From an uncultured Sulfurovum sp. (GTDB lineage: Bacteria; Campylobacterota; Campylobacteria; Campylobacterales; Sulfurovaceae), in the NCBI GenBank assembly GCA_902727855.1, contig CACVAS010000030.1, positions 95,804 to 159,803 of the forward strand: a stretch of 64,000 nt of DNA, read 5' to 3'. The position numbers were made by a program, and so were the translations under genes. The notes below the pieces were generated by a model that made no database searches, was not told the origin of the DNA, and saw only the letters and a program-made list of their open reading frames with translations. Positions 36,364 through 45,150 of the stretch are shown in pieces; the first letter of the stretch is position 1; each line of letters opens with the position of its first letter.

Positions 36364-36614
36364 TATTCTGCTAACTCTCTTTGTGTTACTTTACCTGCCC
36401 GTGCGTTAGAAAGAGAATTCAGTAAACGCTCTTTATTTTTAGGAGAAGCCATCAAATAAGAAGTCTCTTGTAATGCATTATAACTCTCTAGTGAGATGAT
36501 GACTACATTTTCTCCATTTTTACGATTGACTATGATCTCTTCACTATCTGCATAGACCGTATCACACAGTGACTTTAAATTGTTTCTTGCTTCTGTAAAA
36601 TTAACTACTTGCAT
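36363..36614 (-). CDS. yefM: YefM-type antitoxin
   Basis: 83 residues from the ATG at 36614, which has AAAGGA eight bases upstream. It is a Phd/YefM-fold protein: N-terminal DNA-binding MQVVNFTEARNNLKSLCDTVYADSEEIIVNRK and VVIISLESYNALQETSYLMASPKN, then a flexible toxin-binding tail. It neutralises YoeB and represses the operon together with it. Confidence 0.92.
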   Translation of the reverse strand: MQVVNFTEARNNLKSLCDTVYADSEEIIVNRKNGENVVIISLESYNALQETSYLMASPKNKERLLNSLSNARAGKVTQRELAE

Positions 36615-36639
36615 AGAGTATCCTTTATGTTCCATATTA

Positions 36640-36652
36640 TGTACACATTATA
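36640..36652 (-). promoter_or_regulatory. yefM-yoeB promoter and operator half-site
   Basis: On the minus strand TATAAT (36652-36647) is followed at once by TGTACA (36645-36640). TGTACA is the known core of YefM operators, and here it would cover the transcription start, as in E. coli. The promoter keeps the module independent of the nitrate operon. Confidence 0.6.
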
Positions 36653-36696
36653 AGACATAAAAGTGTTATTGTCAAGTTTGATATTCTCATACATAT

Positions 36697-38304
36697 TTAG
36701 TGTCTCTGATTACCAGCAAAGAAATTCCCTGCTAGTCCTAATGGCACAACGGTTCTGTAAAATAAGTACCGACCGCTGAGTTCGGAGATAAATGCACCGA
36801 TGGTTGCGACTAGTAATGTCCCTATAGCTAAACTTACTAATCCACTTGCAGTAAACAAGATAGCCAAAAGTGGTAATGCCAAAGCAAATACAGCCAAAGA
36901 ATAGACTCTTAACTTCTTTACTGTAGCAAAATGTTCTTGAAGCAATATACGGCTTCGGTTGTATTGGTAGTAGAGTGGGTCTTCTTTGTCTAGGTGTCTA
37001 TAAAACATTACTTCTTCAAAGATGATAAGAGCTTGTCCCATACCCGCTAAAAGGGTAATGGCTAAAAGTACCATCACCCCTTGTGTACCGTTGGCTATGA
37101 GTAAGGCAGTGGCAATGAGTAAAAAGCCTACGTAACTTGTACCAAAGAACTTTTTGTTCGTTGAGCTTCTATCCCAACTTGGACGTGCTTTGATACGGTA
37201 GATCATCGACTGTGCATAGATACCGTATATACCTATGGCTAGGGTGATGGCTTCAACAAAGAGTAAAACAAAACCGCTTACCTCTAAGAAATAGAGTAGT
37301 GCTACAAGTGAGGCTAACCCTGTAAAGGCTCCAAGAGCGATGGCTTCACGGCTTAGCCATGAAGTTCTCCAGTTTTTCATCGCCATGAGTGCCATGCCTG
37401 GTCTGCCTAAGTGAAGTGCAGAAAGTGGCAAACCAATAGCACTAGGTATGAAAGCTAAAAGTGCCATAGCTAGGTTTGGTTTAGGTAGGTTAAATCCTAA
37501 ACTAAAGAGTAACTGTCCTAAAAAGAGTGCTAAAAATGCACCCAGACTTACTTGTGTAAGTACTGTCATAAACACAAGAGGTATTTCCGGATGTGCAGGT
37601 TTGAGTAAGTGCTCATCTGCGATGCGTAGCTCTTCTCCCTCTTTTAATTCTGGCAGAGTGTAGCGTGTGGTTGGTTTAGTTATCTCTATATCTGGTAAGT
37701 GTGGAGCAACTCCTTCCTTAGCCATATCCTCATCCAACCACGCTTTAACGTTAAATACTTCTATCTCTATAGCATTTGAAGGGCAGGCTTGTACACATGC
37801 AGGACTTTGTCCCTCTTCGAGTTTATCTGCACACATATGACACTTGGTGACGATACCACGATCAGCGTTGAATGTAGGCACTTCATAAGGACAGTTCCAC
37901 GTACAGTACTGACACCCGATACAACTAGGGTCATCATGCCATACGATACCGTTGTCAAACTTGACGTAAGACTCAGTAGGACAGCCCATGAGACATTCTG
38001 GTTCTATACAGTGGTTACAGCTCATAGAGTTAAAGAGTTGTAGAGTATCAGGGAATGCACCCATCTCCATTTCTCCTACACGTCTCCACTTAATGTCATC
38101 AGGGTTTGCATTTTGTTCATTACAAGCTACCTCACAACAGTGACACCCTACACAAGCAGTAGCATCAAAGTGAAAACGGTACTGTTCTCCCTCTCCAAGT
38201 TCAGGTAAGTCGATGGAGTAGTTACCACACTGCATACCCGTATTTGTTTTATGCGTAATGAAGTCTGATAGTGGTGTGTTTTCTGTAAGGGGTTGAACAG
38301 CCAT
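36697..38304 (-). CDS. ferredoxin-type Fe-S / DmsC membrane-anchor fusion protein
   Basis: 535 residues. The first 200 are a DmsB-like four-cluster ferredoxin: CVGCHCCEVAC, CNHCIEPECLMGCP, CIGCQYCTWNCPYEVP and CHMCADKLEEG...CVQACP. Residues 235-535 are a DmsC-like anchor with about eight membrane helices ending in the family's GRYLFYRTVVPLGLAGNFF. In DMSO reductases these are two proteins; here one chain could take electrons from menaquinol and pass them to a cytoplasmic molybdoenzyme. Its place between nirA and nasA suggests it feeds NasA (inference). It overlaps the nirA stop by one base. Its 3' end is duplicated at 36013-36081. Confidence 0.85.
   Translation of the reverse strand: MAVQPLTENTPLSDFITHKTNTGMQCGNYSIDLPELGEGEQYRFHFDATACVGCHCCEVACNEQNANPDDIKWRRVGEMEMGAFPDTLQLFNSMSCNHCIEPECLMGCPTESYVKFDNGIVWHDDPSCIGCQYCTWNCPYEVPTFNADRGIVTKCHMCADKLEEGQSPACVQACPSNAIEIEVFNVKAWLDEDMAKEGVAPHLPDIEITKPTTRYTLPELKEGEELRIADEHLLKPAHPEIPLVFMTVLTQVSLGAFLALFLGQLLFSLGFNLPKPNLAMALLAFIPSAIGLPLSALHLGRPGMALMAMKNWRTSWLSREAIALGAFTGLASLVALLYFLEVSGFVLLFVEAITLAIGIYGIYAQSMIYRIKARPSWDRSSTNKKFFGTSYVGFLLIATALLIANGTQGVMVLLAITLLAGMGQALIIFEEVMFYRHLDKEDPLYYQYNRSRILLQEHFATVKKLRVYSLAVFALALPLLAILFTASGLVSLAIGTLLVATIGAFISELSGRYLFYRTVVPLGLAGNFFAGNQRH
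36698..36766 (-). repeat. direct repeat, copy within the live Fe-S/DmsC gene
   Basis: The last 35 bases of the fusion gene, stop codon included except its final base, are identical to 36013-36047. Beyond the core (36733-36766) the copies differ mostly in a pattern that keeps the protein, as between homologous genes. The 650-base segment between copies carries only yefM-yoeB. Confidence 0.9.
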
Positions 38305-40223
38305 TATACTTCTTTAAGTGCTACAAGTAACTCTGAAAAAACGGCCGCTCTTTCTTTTTTTGTTTCGTGTGTCATGTTGTAGATGACCTCAGAGAGTTTT
38401 GCAGGCACTTGTGTGTTTAGCTGACTTACTGTGTCTCTTTTTATAGTACGGGGTTTAACAAGTATAGGGTTCAGACCATCGACACCTTCAAAACGTTTTT
38501 CACCTGTAAGTAGTTTAAAAAGCTTGAGTCCAAAACCAAAGAGCTCATACTCTTCACGTTTAGAACTTGTTGGCTCAGCTTCTAGTTCTAGCATAATGTC
38601 TAGTCCTAGTTTCTCATTGAGGATGTAATTTATCTTGGTGAAAAATGCAAGTGCTTGAAAACTATAGTTTTGAGATAAAAATCTATCATCAAAGGCTTCA
38701 TACGTTTCAGCTCTCAGTTTGTGTGTAGCATAGGTTTTAAGAAGATACTTTACATGGTGTTTTGCTTCCGTAATAGGCAGTGCTTTATGTAAAGCATGTG
38801 CCTCTTTTGCCACTCTTGTAATCTTACCACCTAAGAAAATGTGTACACCGTCCACTCGGTTACCCTCAGCATCTTTTGCTTTACATCCTTCAAAACCAAT
38901 GTCTGCAATGCCATGGACTCCACACCCCTTAGGACATGCCGACCAGTTCATGCGTACATTTGCATTTTCTATGGCTACTTCTGAGTTAAGAAAGTGTGCC
39001 ATCTCTATAGCATCTGGCTTGTTTGGAATGACACCAAAACTACACGTAGCTGTTCCGGCACAAGCTATCATGTCATTAAAGTAGAGGTTATTGTAGTGTG
39101 CGTAGTTTTTAATGATTTCCATACTCTCAAAATCTTTGAGAACCTCTTTCTCTATGTTCACAATATATATATTTTGATCATAGGTCAGTCTAATGTCTCC
39201 TGAACCATAATTATTTGCTACTTCAGCCACAGCTATCATGTCTGTACCTGTAAAGATACCAGAGGGAACAACGAGCTTGTAGTTAAACTTTCCATTACGT
39301 CCTAGTACTTTATTTGACCCTAGTGCGATGGCTTGAGACTGTACCATTGTAGTCCCTGCTGTAGTAAATTTTAGACCAGCTTCTTCTTGGACTGCATCTA
39401 CAAAACTCTCTATACCCACATCGTTAATCAAAAAGACTAGACGGTTCTTATTACGGTTATCTCTATACCCATAGTTTTTAAAGACAGTGAGAAGTGACTC
39501 AAAGAAGAGAGGTACTTCTTCTGCTGTCACAAAGAGGTTTGCATCTTGTGACTGTACACCGACTCTGGCACCTAAGAAGATATTAAATCCAAATACACCT
39601 TCTTTTTGTGCTAAAACAAAACAACAGTCATGACCAAATATATTACATGAGTTTGAAAGTGACCCAAGAATACCCGTATTAAATTTACGAGGTAAGGCAG
39701 AAATCCATTCAGGGTTTTCTGTAAATACAGCTTGCATTTCATGAATAATAGGCATTGTTTCAATGACGTTATCATAAGCAATACCATCAAGTGGATCAGC
39801 CACAATACCACGAGGGTTGTCTACCCCAGTTTGAAAAGTAGAGATACCAACGGTTTTTAATTTTTCTAAGACTTTTGCAATATTTGATATATCTAAATAA
39901 CGAAGTTCCACCTGCATCCGTGTTGTAAGATCAATGTAGTTATCTCCATATTCATGTGCAAGTTCCCCTATACATTTTGCTTGTTCGTAGGTAAGTTGAC
40001 CAGCAGGTATACGTACGCGAAGCATGAAGTCTTCACCTTTATCAAAAAGCCCAAAACATTTTAAAAAATATGCTGAATCTTCTTTTGCAAGCCCTTCATA
40101 GCCTGCTGCAGCAATACTATCAAGTTTTGCATGGACATCCATAGGCATTTTAAGCGCCTTGGTAGTCTCTACTTTATTCACTTTTTTACTTCTTGCTTCT
40201 AACGCTTTTTCTAATTTACTCAT
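38304..40223 (-). CDS. nirA: siroheme-dependent nitrite reductase (NirA type)
   Basis: 639 residues of the nitrite/sulfite reductase family. Two half-repeats are visible (MLRVRIPAGQLTYEQ near 67; then the second half from about 340). The siroheme/[4Fe-4S] site is CAGTATC (C-x5-C) plus CPKGC (C-x3-C). It reduces nitrite to ammonium with six electrons, probably from ferredoxin. It is about 80-100 residues longer than typical NirA, the extra length mainly at the C-terminus. A sulfite reductase is the alternative, but its neighbours NasA and NarK favour nitrite. It overlaps the siroheme synthase gene by four bases. Confidence 0.88.
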   Translation of the reverse strand: MSKLEKALEARSKKVNKVETTKALKMPMDVHAKLDSIAAAGYEGLAKEDSAYFLKCFGLFDKGEDFMLRVRIPAGQLTYEQAKCIGELAHEYGDNYIDLTTRMQVELRYLDISNIAKVLEKLKTVGISTFQTGVDNPRGIVADPLDGIAYDNVIETMPIIHEMQAVFTENPEWISALPRKFNTGILGSLSNSCNIFGHDCCFVLAQKEGVFGFNIFLGARVGVQSQDANLFVTAEEVPLFFESLLTVFKNYGYRDNRNKNRLVFLINDVGIESFVDAVQEEAGLKFTTAGTTMVQSQAIALGSNKVLGRNGKFNYKLVVPSGIFTGTDMIAVAEVANNYGSGDIRLTYDQNIYIVNIEKEVLKDFESMEIIKNYAHYNNLYFNDMIACAGTATCSFGVIPNKPDAIEMAHFLNSEVAIENANVRMNWSACPKGCGVHGIADIGFEGCKAKDAEGNRVDGVHIFLGGKITRVAKEAHALHKALPITEAKHHVKYLLKTYATHKLRAETYEAFDDRFLSQNYSFQALAFFTKINYILNEKLGLDIMLELEAEPTSSKREEYELFGFGLKLFKLLTGEKRFEGVDGLNPILVKPRTIKRDTVSQLNTQVPAKLSEVIYNMTHETKKERAAVFSELLVALKEV

Positions 40224-41482
40224 TTTTGACTCGCTTTAAGTGTATTGGTATAATTGATAACATCTCCAAAAACCATAATAGATGGTCTTGAAGCTTTTTT
40301 TGAAACTTTTTCAAGTTTTCCAAGTGTGGTGGTTAAAACTTTTTGATTTTTTCTACTTGCATTGGACACAATGGCACAAGGGTTTTTCATGTCAATGCCT
40401 AAATCTTTTGCTTCTTGGACTATCTCTTTCACACGAGTAAGTCCCATAAGTACAACGACTGTATGGTCAGACTTGGCTAACATTGGTACCCAGTCAAGAT
40501 TGACAGAATTACCTTTAAGATGTGCAGTTACGACTGTAAAAGATTTACTGTAGTCTCTCGCAGTAATAGGGATATTTGCCATCAGTGGTCCTGACGTTGC
40601 AGAAGAGATACCAGGTATCACTTCTGTGTTAATACCTTTTTGTGTTAAGTAGAGTAACTCTTCCGCACCTCTACCGTAAATGAAAGGGTCACCACTTTTT
40701 AAACGTGCGACAGAGTACCCTTTTTTAATCTGTTTGCGTATGAGTTTATTGATCTCTTCTTGCGGTTTGGTATGAAACCCTTTTTCTTTTCCTACAAATA
40801 TCTTTTTTGTTTTATCTGGCACAATACGCATGATCTCATCAGAGATGAGGTGGTCATACAGAACCACATCAACAGCTTGTATAGTGTTGTATGCTTTAAG
40901 TGTAAGAAGTTCAGGGTCACCTAGACCACATCCTACCAAATAGGCTTTTTTATTCATTTGTTTGATTTCATCTAGTGTTTGGTCTCTCTCAATGATACCT
41001 TTGTTTCTTTTTACTTTCAGCTCATTGACAAATGTATCTAAATCCTCGGGGATCATTAACTGACACTTGTCTCTAAAATATTTTGCAAGTGTAGGACTAC
41101 TACCTGAACTACTTACCGCAATTTGAAGAGGTGTATTTTTAGTTAAAGCCATAAAGTAAAAGTCACATACTTCAGGTACATCTACTACGTTGAGTAATAC
41201 GGGATGCTTTTTTTTATACTGTAAAAGCTTTTTAGTCACTTTCTCATTACCCGTAGCATCGATGATAATAGTATGTGTACCTATATCTTTTAATTTAAAT
41301 TTTTTGATATGTATATCACTACAAAGTTCTTCTATTTTAGGAAATAACTCTTGCGTGACGATAGAAAAAGAGATGTCATTATGTGCTAAGACTTCTGCTT
41401 TTTGTAAGGCAACATTTCCACCACCAAGTAAAAGTATTTTTTGGTTCTTTAGTAAGATGGGTAGTGTTCTTCTTTTCTGCAT
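40220..41482 (-). CDS. cysG: siroheme synthase (CysG-like fusion)
   Basis: 420 residues in two parts. Residues 1-170 are the precorrin-2 dehydrogenase/ferrochelatase with the NAD-binding LLGGGNVALQKAEVL. Residues 185-420 are the SAM-dependent uroporphyrinogen-III methyltransferase, with YLVGCGLGDPELLTLKAY, the SGDPFIYGRGAEEL motif and PGISSATSGP. Together they turn uroporphyrinogen III into siroheme, the cofactor NirA needs. It is first in the minus-strand nitrate operon and overlaps nirA by four bases. The divergent neighbour is narK, 228 bases away. Confidence 0.92.
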   Translation of the reverse strand: MQKRRTLPILLKNQKILLLGGGNVALQKAEVLAHNDISFSIVTQELFPKIEELCSDIHIKKFKLKDIGTHTIIIDATGNEKVTKKLLQYKKKHPVLLNVVDVPEVCDFYFMALTKNTPLQIAVSSSGSSPTLAKYFRDKCQLMIPEDLDTFVNELKVKRNKGIIERDQTLDEIKQMNKKAYLVGCGLGDPELLTLKAYNTIQAVDVVLYDHLISDEIMRIVPDKTKKIFVGKEKGFHTKPQEEINKLIRKQIKKGYSVARLKSGDPFIYGRGAEELLYLTQKGINTEVIPGISSATSGPLMANIPITARDYSKSFTVVTAHLKGNSVNLDWVPMLAKSDHTVVVLMGLTRVKEIVQEAKDLGIDMKNPCAIVSNASRKNQKVLTTTLGKLEKVSKKASRPSIMVFGDVINYTNTLKASQK

Positions 41483-41710
41483 AGGTAGAGGTCCTTATAT
41501 GTTGCTACGATTATATCTTTCAGTGTCGTTCAAATTTTCTTTTATCTGTATAAAATTTAATCATTGTCATTATTCAACAACAAATGATTCTATAATTTAA
41601 AGTGTAAATCTTCGCAAAGTCAACTGATTAAATATTAATCATAGTTATAGTTATAGTTAAGATAATTTAGATGTATACTTCTACCATCGTTTACTTAAAG
41701 GAGTAATAAT

Positions 41711-42991
41711 ATGGCAGGATTTAAAGCATTAAAAGGTCAAGGGCATACACCAACGTTGTTCATGGCATTTTTATATTTTGATATGAGTTTTATGGTGTGG
41801 ACAATGTTAGGTCCGCTCTCAACAGAAATTTCTGAGGCATTGGCACTTGGAGGACATATCATGACAGCAGGAGAGAAAGCAACCTTACTCTCTCTTCCTA
41901 TACTCTCAGGTGCATTACTGAGAATCTTACTTGGCTTTGGTGTCGATAAACTAGGAGCTAAGACAACTGCTCTACTCTCCCAGTCTGTAGTAATAGCAGC
42001 ACTTTTTACAGCATATTTCATGGGTGAAAATATCACTTATAATGCGTTACTCATTGTTGCATTGGGTCTTGGTTTTGCTGGTGCATCTTTTGCTGTCGCC
42101 CTTCCCCAAGCTGGTCAATGGTATCCGCCAAAATCTCAAGGGATTGTACTAGGTATTGCTGGTGCTGGTAATATAGGTGTCGTTATCGACTTTCTATTTG
42201 CTCCAAAAATAGCAGAAATTTGGGGATGGGAATCGGTATTCTTAGTGGGTGGTGTCATGTCTATTGCAGTGCTTATTGCTTATGTATTCATTGCTAAAAA
42301 TGCCCCAGAGTCTGTCTATAAAGCCAGACCTAAAAAACTATCTGACTATGGTAAATTACTCAAAGATAAAGACACATGGTGGTTCAACCTCTTTTATGCT
42401 ATTTCTTTTGGTGGTTTTGTAGGGTTTGCAGGATACATGAAGGTCTATCTTATGAATACCTATCAAGTAGATATGAATGCCTTTGGTATAGACGTGTTGA
42501 ATGAAGATAACGTTAAAGTAGTTGCAGGATATTTTGGTGCATTATGTATCTTTGCTGGTGCAGTACTTCGTCCTGTGGGTGGTAACATAGCAGATAGAAT
42601 TGGTGGTGTGAAAGCACTCTATTTCTTTTATGGTTCTGTTGCTGCTTTAGTGACCCTCACAGCGTTAGTGCCTTTACCATTTTTTGTTGCAATTGCAGTA
42701 CTTTTCCTTATTATGGCAAACCTTGGTATGGCAAATGGTGCAGTTTTCCAGTTAGTACCACAAAGATTTGGTAAAGATATTGGTATTATGACAGGTATAG
42801 TGGGAGCTGCTGGTGGTCTGGGTGGTACAGCGCTGATTAAGACACTTGGTTGGTCTAAAGGTGCATTTGATGGCTACATGGTAGGTTTCCTCATTTTTGC
42901 AGCGGTTGTACTCGTAGCCATAGCAGGACTTAGTTTTGTAAAAACAAGATGGAGAACCACATGGGGTGTAAAATCAGGTGGGATGATTTAA
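41711..42991 (+). CDS. narK: nitrate/nitrite transporter, MFS NarK family
   Basis: 426 residues with about twelve membrane helices. Nitrate-signature stretches are GIAGAGNIGVVIDFLFAPKIAE (helix 5) and GIVGAAGGLGGTALIK (helix 11). These glycine-rich motifs define the nitrate porter family. It probably imports nitrate for the divergent assimilation operon. An AAAGGAG site lies just before the ATG. A good terminator follows at 43002. Confidence 0.9.
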   Translation: MAGFKALKGQGHTPTLFMAFLYFDMSFMVWTMLGPLSTEISEALALGGHIMTAGEKATLLSLPILSGALLRILLGFGVDKLGAKTTALLSQSVVIAALFTAYFMGENITYNALLIVALGLGFAGASFAVALPQAGQWYPPKSQGIVLGIAGAGNIGVVIDFLFAPKIAEIWGWESVFLVGGVMSIAVLIAYVFIAKNAPESVYKARPKKLSDYGKLLKDKDTWWFNLFYAISFGGFVGFAGYMKVYLMNTYQVDMNAFGIDVLNEDNVKVVAGYFGALCIFAGAVLRPVGGNIADRIGGVKALYFFYGSVAALVTLTALVPLPFFVAIAVLFLIMANLGMANGAVFQLVPQRFGKDIGIMTGIVGAAGGLGGTALIKTLGWSKGAFDGYMVGFLIFAAVVLVAIAGLSFVKTRWRTTWGVKSGGMI

Positions 42992-43001
42992 TACACTAAA
43001 T

Positions 43002-43032
43002 AAGAGGTATGAACGTACGCTTCATGCCTCTT
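43002..43032 (+). terminator. terminator after narK
   Basis: A 12-bp stem AAGAGGTATGAA / TTCATGCCTCTT with one T-G pair and a 7-base loop, followed by TCTTATC, 10 bases past the narK stop. It would make the phosphatase/kinase gene use its own promoter or read-through. Confidence 0.7.
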
Positions 43033-43122
43033 TCTTATCAAACAAGATACACTTTAGATACATTATTTTAAATTATGTCATAATTTTTATCATATAGTTT
43101 AAAATAAGCATCAAGGCACTAC

Positions 43123-44754
43123 ATGTCAAAACAGAACATCGAAACATCAGGACTCACACTTGCCAAAGGTACAAAACTTAAAGGTGACGATTTCTATGAA
43201 ATAAAAGTCTTAGACACTATTACAGTGGCTGTAGTGTGCGATGGTGTTGGGTCTGCCTTACAAGGTGCCGAAGCTGCCCAACGTACTTGCAACTTTTTAG
43301 TACACTCATTAAAAAACAGACCAAGATCATGGAGTATGGAAAAATCTATACACCATTTTATAGAAAATATCAACAGACTACTCTACCTAGAATCTATGGA
43401 AGATTATGAACGTGAAGAGCTTGTCACGACCTTAACGCTAGTAGTCATTGAAGGAGACAGACTCTATGGTGCCAATGTAGGAGATAGTCGCATCTACCTA
43501 CATAGAGACAATGCTTTAACGCAACTCTCTACAGACCACACTATGGATGAACAAGGTATGGAAAATGTTCTTACTGCAGCTATGGGACTAGAAGAGAGTG
43601 TCTCAATATATTATTTTGAAAATAACCTTCAAACCAATGATAAAATCATGCTCTGTTCAGATGGACTTTATAACGAGCTATCAGATGAAGAAATGCTATC
43701 TGGTATGATGATAGGGGCTTCATTTTTAGTTAAAAAAGCTTCAAAAAAACATGAAGAGAAACTACCAGATGATACCACTGCTGTGGTACTTAATATAAAA
43801 GAGCTCGATCAACGTTTAAAAATGAAGCAGTCTCAGCTTATTATCCAAGAACACTATAAAGTTGGAGATGTGATAGATGGCTACACGCTCATTAAATCAC
43901 TGATTCAAAATGAACGTACATGGCTTTGTGAGAAAAGAGGTTCACACTATGTTATAAAGTTTGTACCTTTTGAAGCCTTAGATGATGAACTACAACTTGA
44001 CATGTTTGTTAAAGAAGTATGGATGGCAAAACGGCTTAAGGCTGGTTTTTTCCCAAAGACTGCCATTCCTAAAAAACGTACACATCGCTATTATATCATG
44101 GCCTATATTGAGGGAGAAGATTTAAAGAGCTATACGGCAAAAAAACCTCTATCGGTTGATCTCTCAGTCGAGCTAGCGACTTTTTTACTCAAGATGTCTC
44201 AGTACCTTATACGCCTTGACCTAGTTCATGGTGACATTAAACCAGAAAACATCATCGTCACAAAACGTAAAGGGAGAACTGTCTTTAAGATGGTTGACTT
44301 TGGTAGTATTACCGAGGCATACTCTAATGTGACACGCGCAGGAACCCCTAGTTATCTTGCTCCTGAACGCTTTCAACAAGCACCCATAACCGAACAAACA
44401 GAACTCTATGCCATAGGTGTCACACTCTATGAAATACTTACACAAAAGTACCCTTATGGTGAGATTGAACCCTTTCAAACACCTTCGTTTGAAAAAACCG
44501 TCAAAATACCAAGTCATATCAACAGTAAAATACCTTCATGGCTTGAGAGTATCATCTTAAGAGCATTAGAGAGTGATACAAAGTTACGTTACCACAACTA
44601 CTCAGAAATGCAGTATGAACTCACCCATCCCCAAAAAGTAAAGCCCTATTATGACAAACGTACATCATTTATAGAACGTCATGAATTTATGATTTATAAA
44701 TTTGGATTTATCTCTATGTTTATACTTAATATGATACAACTTATATTTGGCTAA
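43123..44754 (+). CDS. fused PP2C phosphatase and Ser/Thr protein kinase
   Basis: 543 residues. Residues 10-225 are a PP2C (PPM) phosphatase: VCDGVGS (D40), GANVGDSRIYL (D121), CSDGLYNE (D180), DDTTAVVL (D217). Residues 250-515 are a protein kinase: VIK with K279, HGDIKPEN with D371, DFG with D392, and APE at 413-415. A membrane helix ends the chain (about 524-543). All catalytic residues of both halves are present, so the protein can in principle add and remove phosphate. Similar fusions sit beside nitrate transporter and reductase genes in other proteobacteria, so control of nitrate uptake or reduction is a reasonable inference. Confidence 0.9.
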   Translation: MSKQNIETSGLTLAKGTKLKGDDFYEIKVLDTITVAVVCDGVGSALQGAEAAQRTCNFLVHSLKNRPRSWSMEKSIHHFIENINRLLYLESMEDYEREELVTTLTLVVIEGDRLYGANVGDSRIYLHRDNALTQLSTDHTMDEQGMENVLTAAMGLEESVSIYYFENNLQTNDKIMLCSDGLYNELSDEEMLSGMMIGASFLVKKASKKHEEKLPDDTTAVVLNIKELDQRLKMKQSQLIIQEHYKVGDVIDGYTLIKSLIQNERTWLCEKRGSHYVIKFVPFEALDDELQLDMFVKEVWMAKRLKAGFFPKTAIPKKRTHRYYIMAYIEGEDLKSYTAKKPLSVDLSVELATFLLKMSQYLIRLDLVHGDIKPENIIVTKRKGRTVFKMVDFGSITEAYSNVTRAGTPSYLAPERFQQAPITEQTELYAIGVTLYEILTQKYPYGEIEPFQTPSFEKTVKIPSHINSKIPSWLESIILRALESDTKLRYHNYSEMQYELTHPQKVKPYYDKRTSFIERHEFMIYKFGFISMFILNMIQLIFG

Positions 44755-44830
44755 ATTAACTTTAGAAGAAGTGTAACTTGTTACAATTATATGGAAAAAA
44801 TATCGATAGAGATGAGCCCAAAGGAAGAAC

Positions 44831-45148
44831 ATGACAAAATTAGAAAATATATCTATGGTAAAAGAAGCCAATATCTATTTTGATGGTAGAGTAACCAGTA
44901 GAGCCATAGAACTAGCAGATGGTTCGAAACAGACTTTAGGTGTGATGCTACCAGGTGAATATACTTTTGACACGCAAGCAGCTGAAGTAATGGAGATGAT
45001 GAGTGGTGAACTTGAAATCAAACTGCCAGGAGAAGAAGACTTTAGAACGCTTCATACACCTGAAACCTTTGAAGTTCCTGCAAATGCTTCATTTGACCTC
45101 AAAGTCAAAACAGTCACAGACTACTGTTGTTCTTATATACAGGAGTAA
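44831..45148 (+). CDS. ppnP: pyrimidine/purine nucleoside phosphorylase
   Basis: 105 residues of the single-domain cupin family (YaiE/DUF1255) that splits nucleosides with phosphate. The typical string ELADGSKQTLGVMLPGEYTF, then MEMMSGELEIKLPGE and the FEVPANASFDLKV strand, are present. It follows an AAGGAAG site and ends two bases before the proA start codon at 45151, so the two are co-transcribed. Confidence 0.88.
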   Translation: MTKLENISMVKEANIYFDGRVTSRAIELADGSKQTLGVMLPGEYTFDTQAAEVMEMMSGELEIKLPGEEDFRTLHTPETFEVPANASFDLKVKTVTDYCCSYIQE

Positions 45149-45150
45149 AC

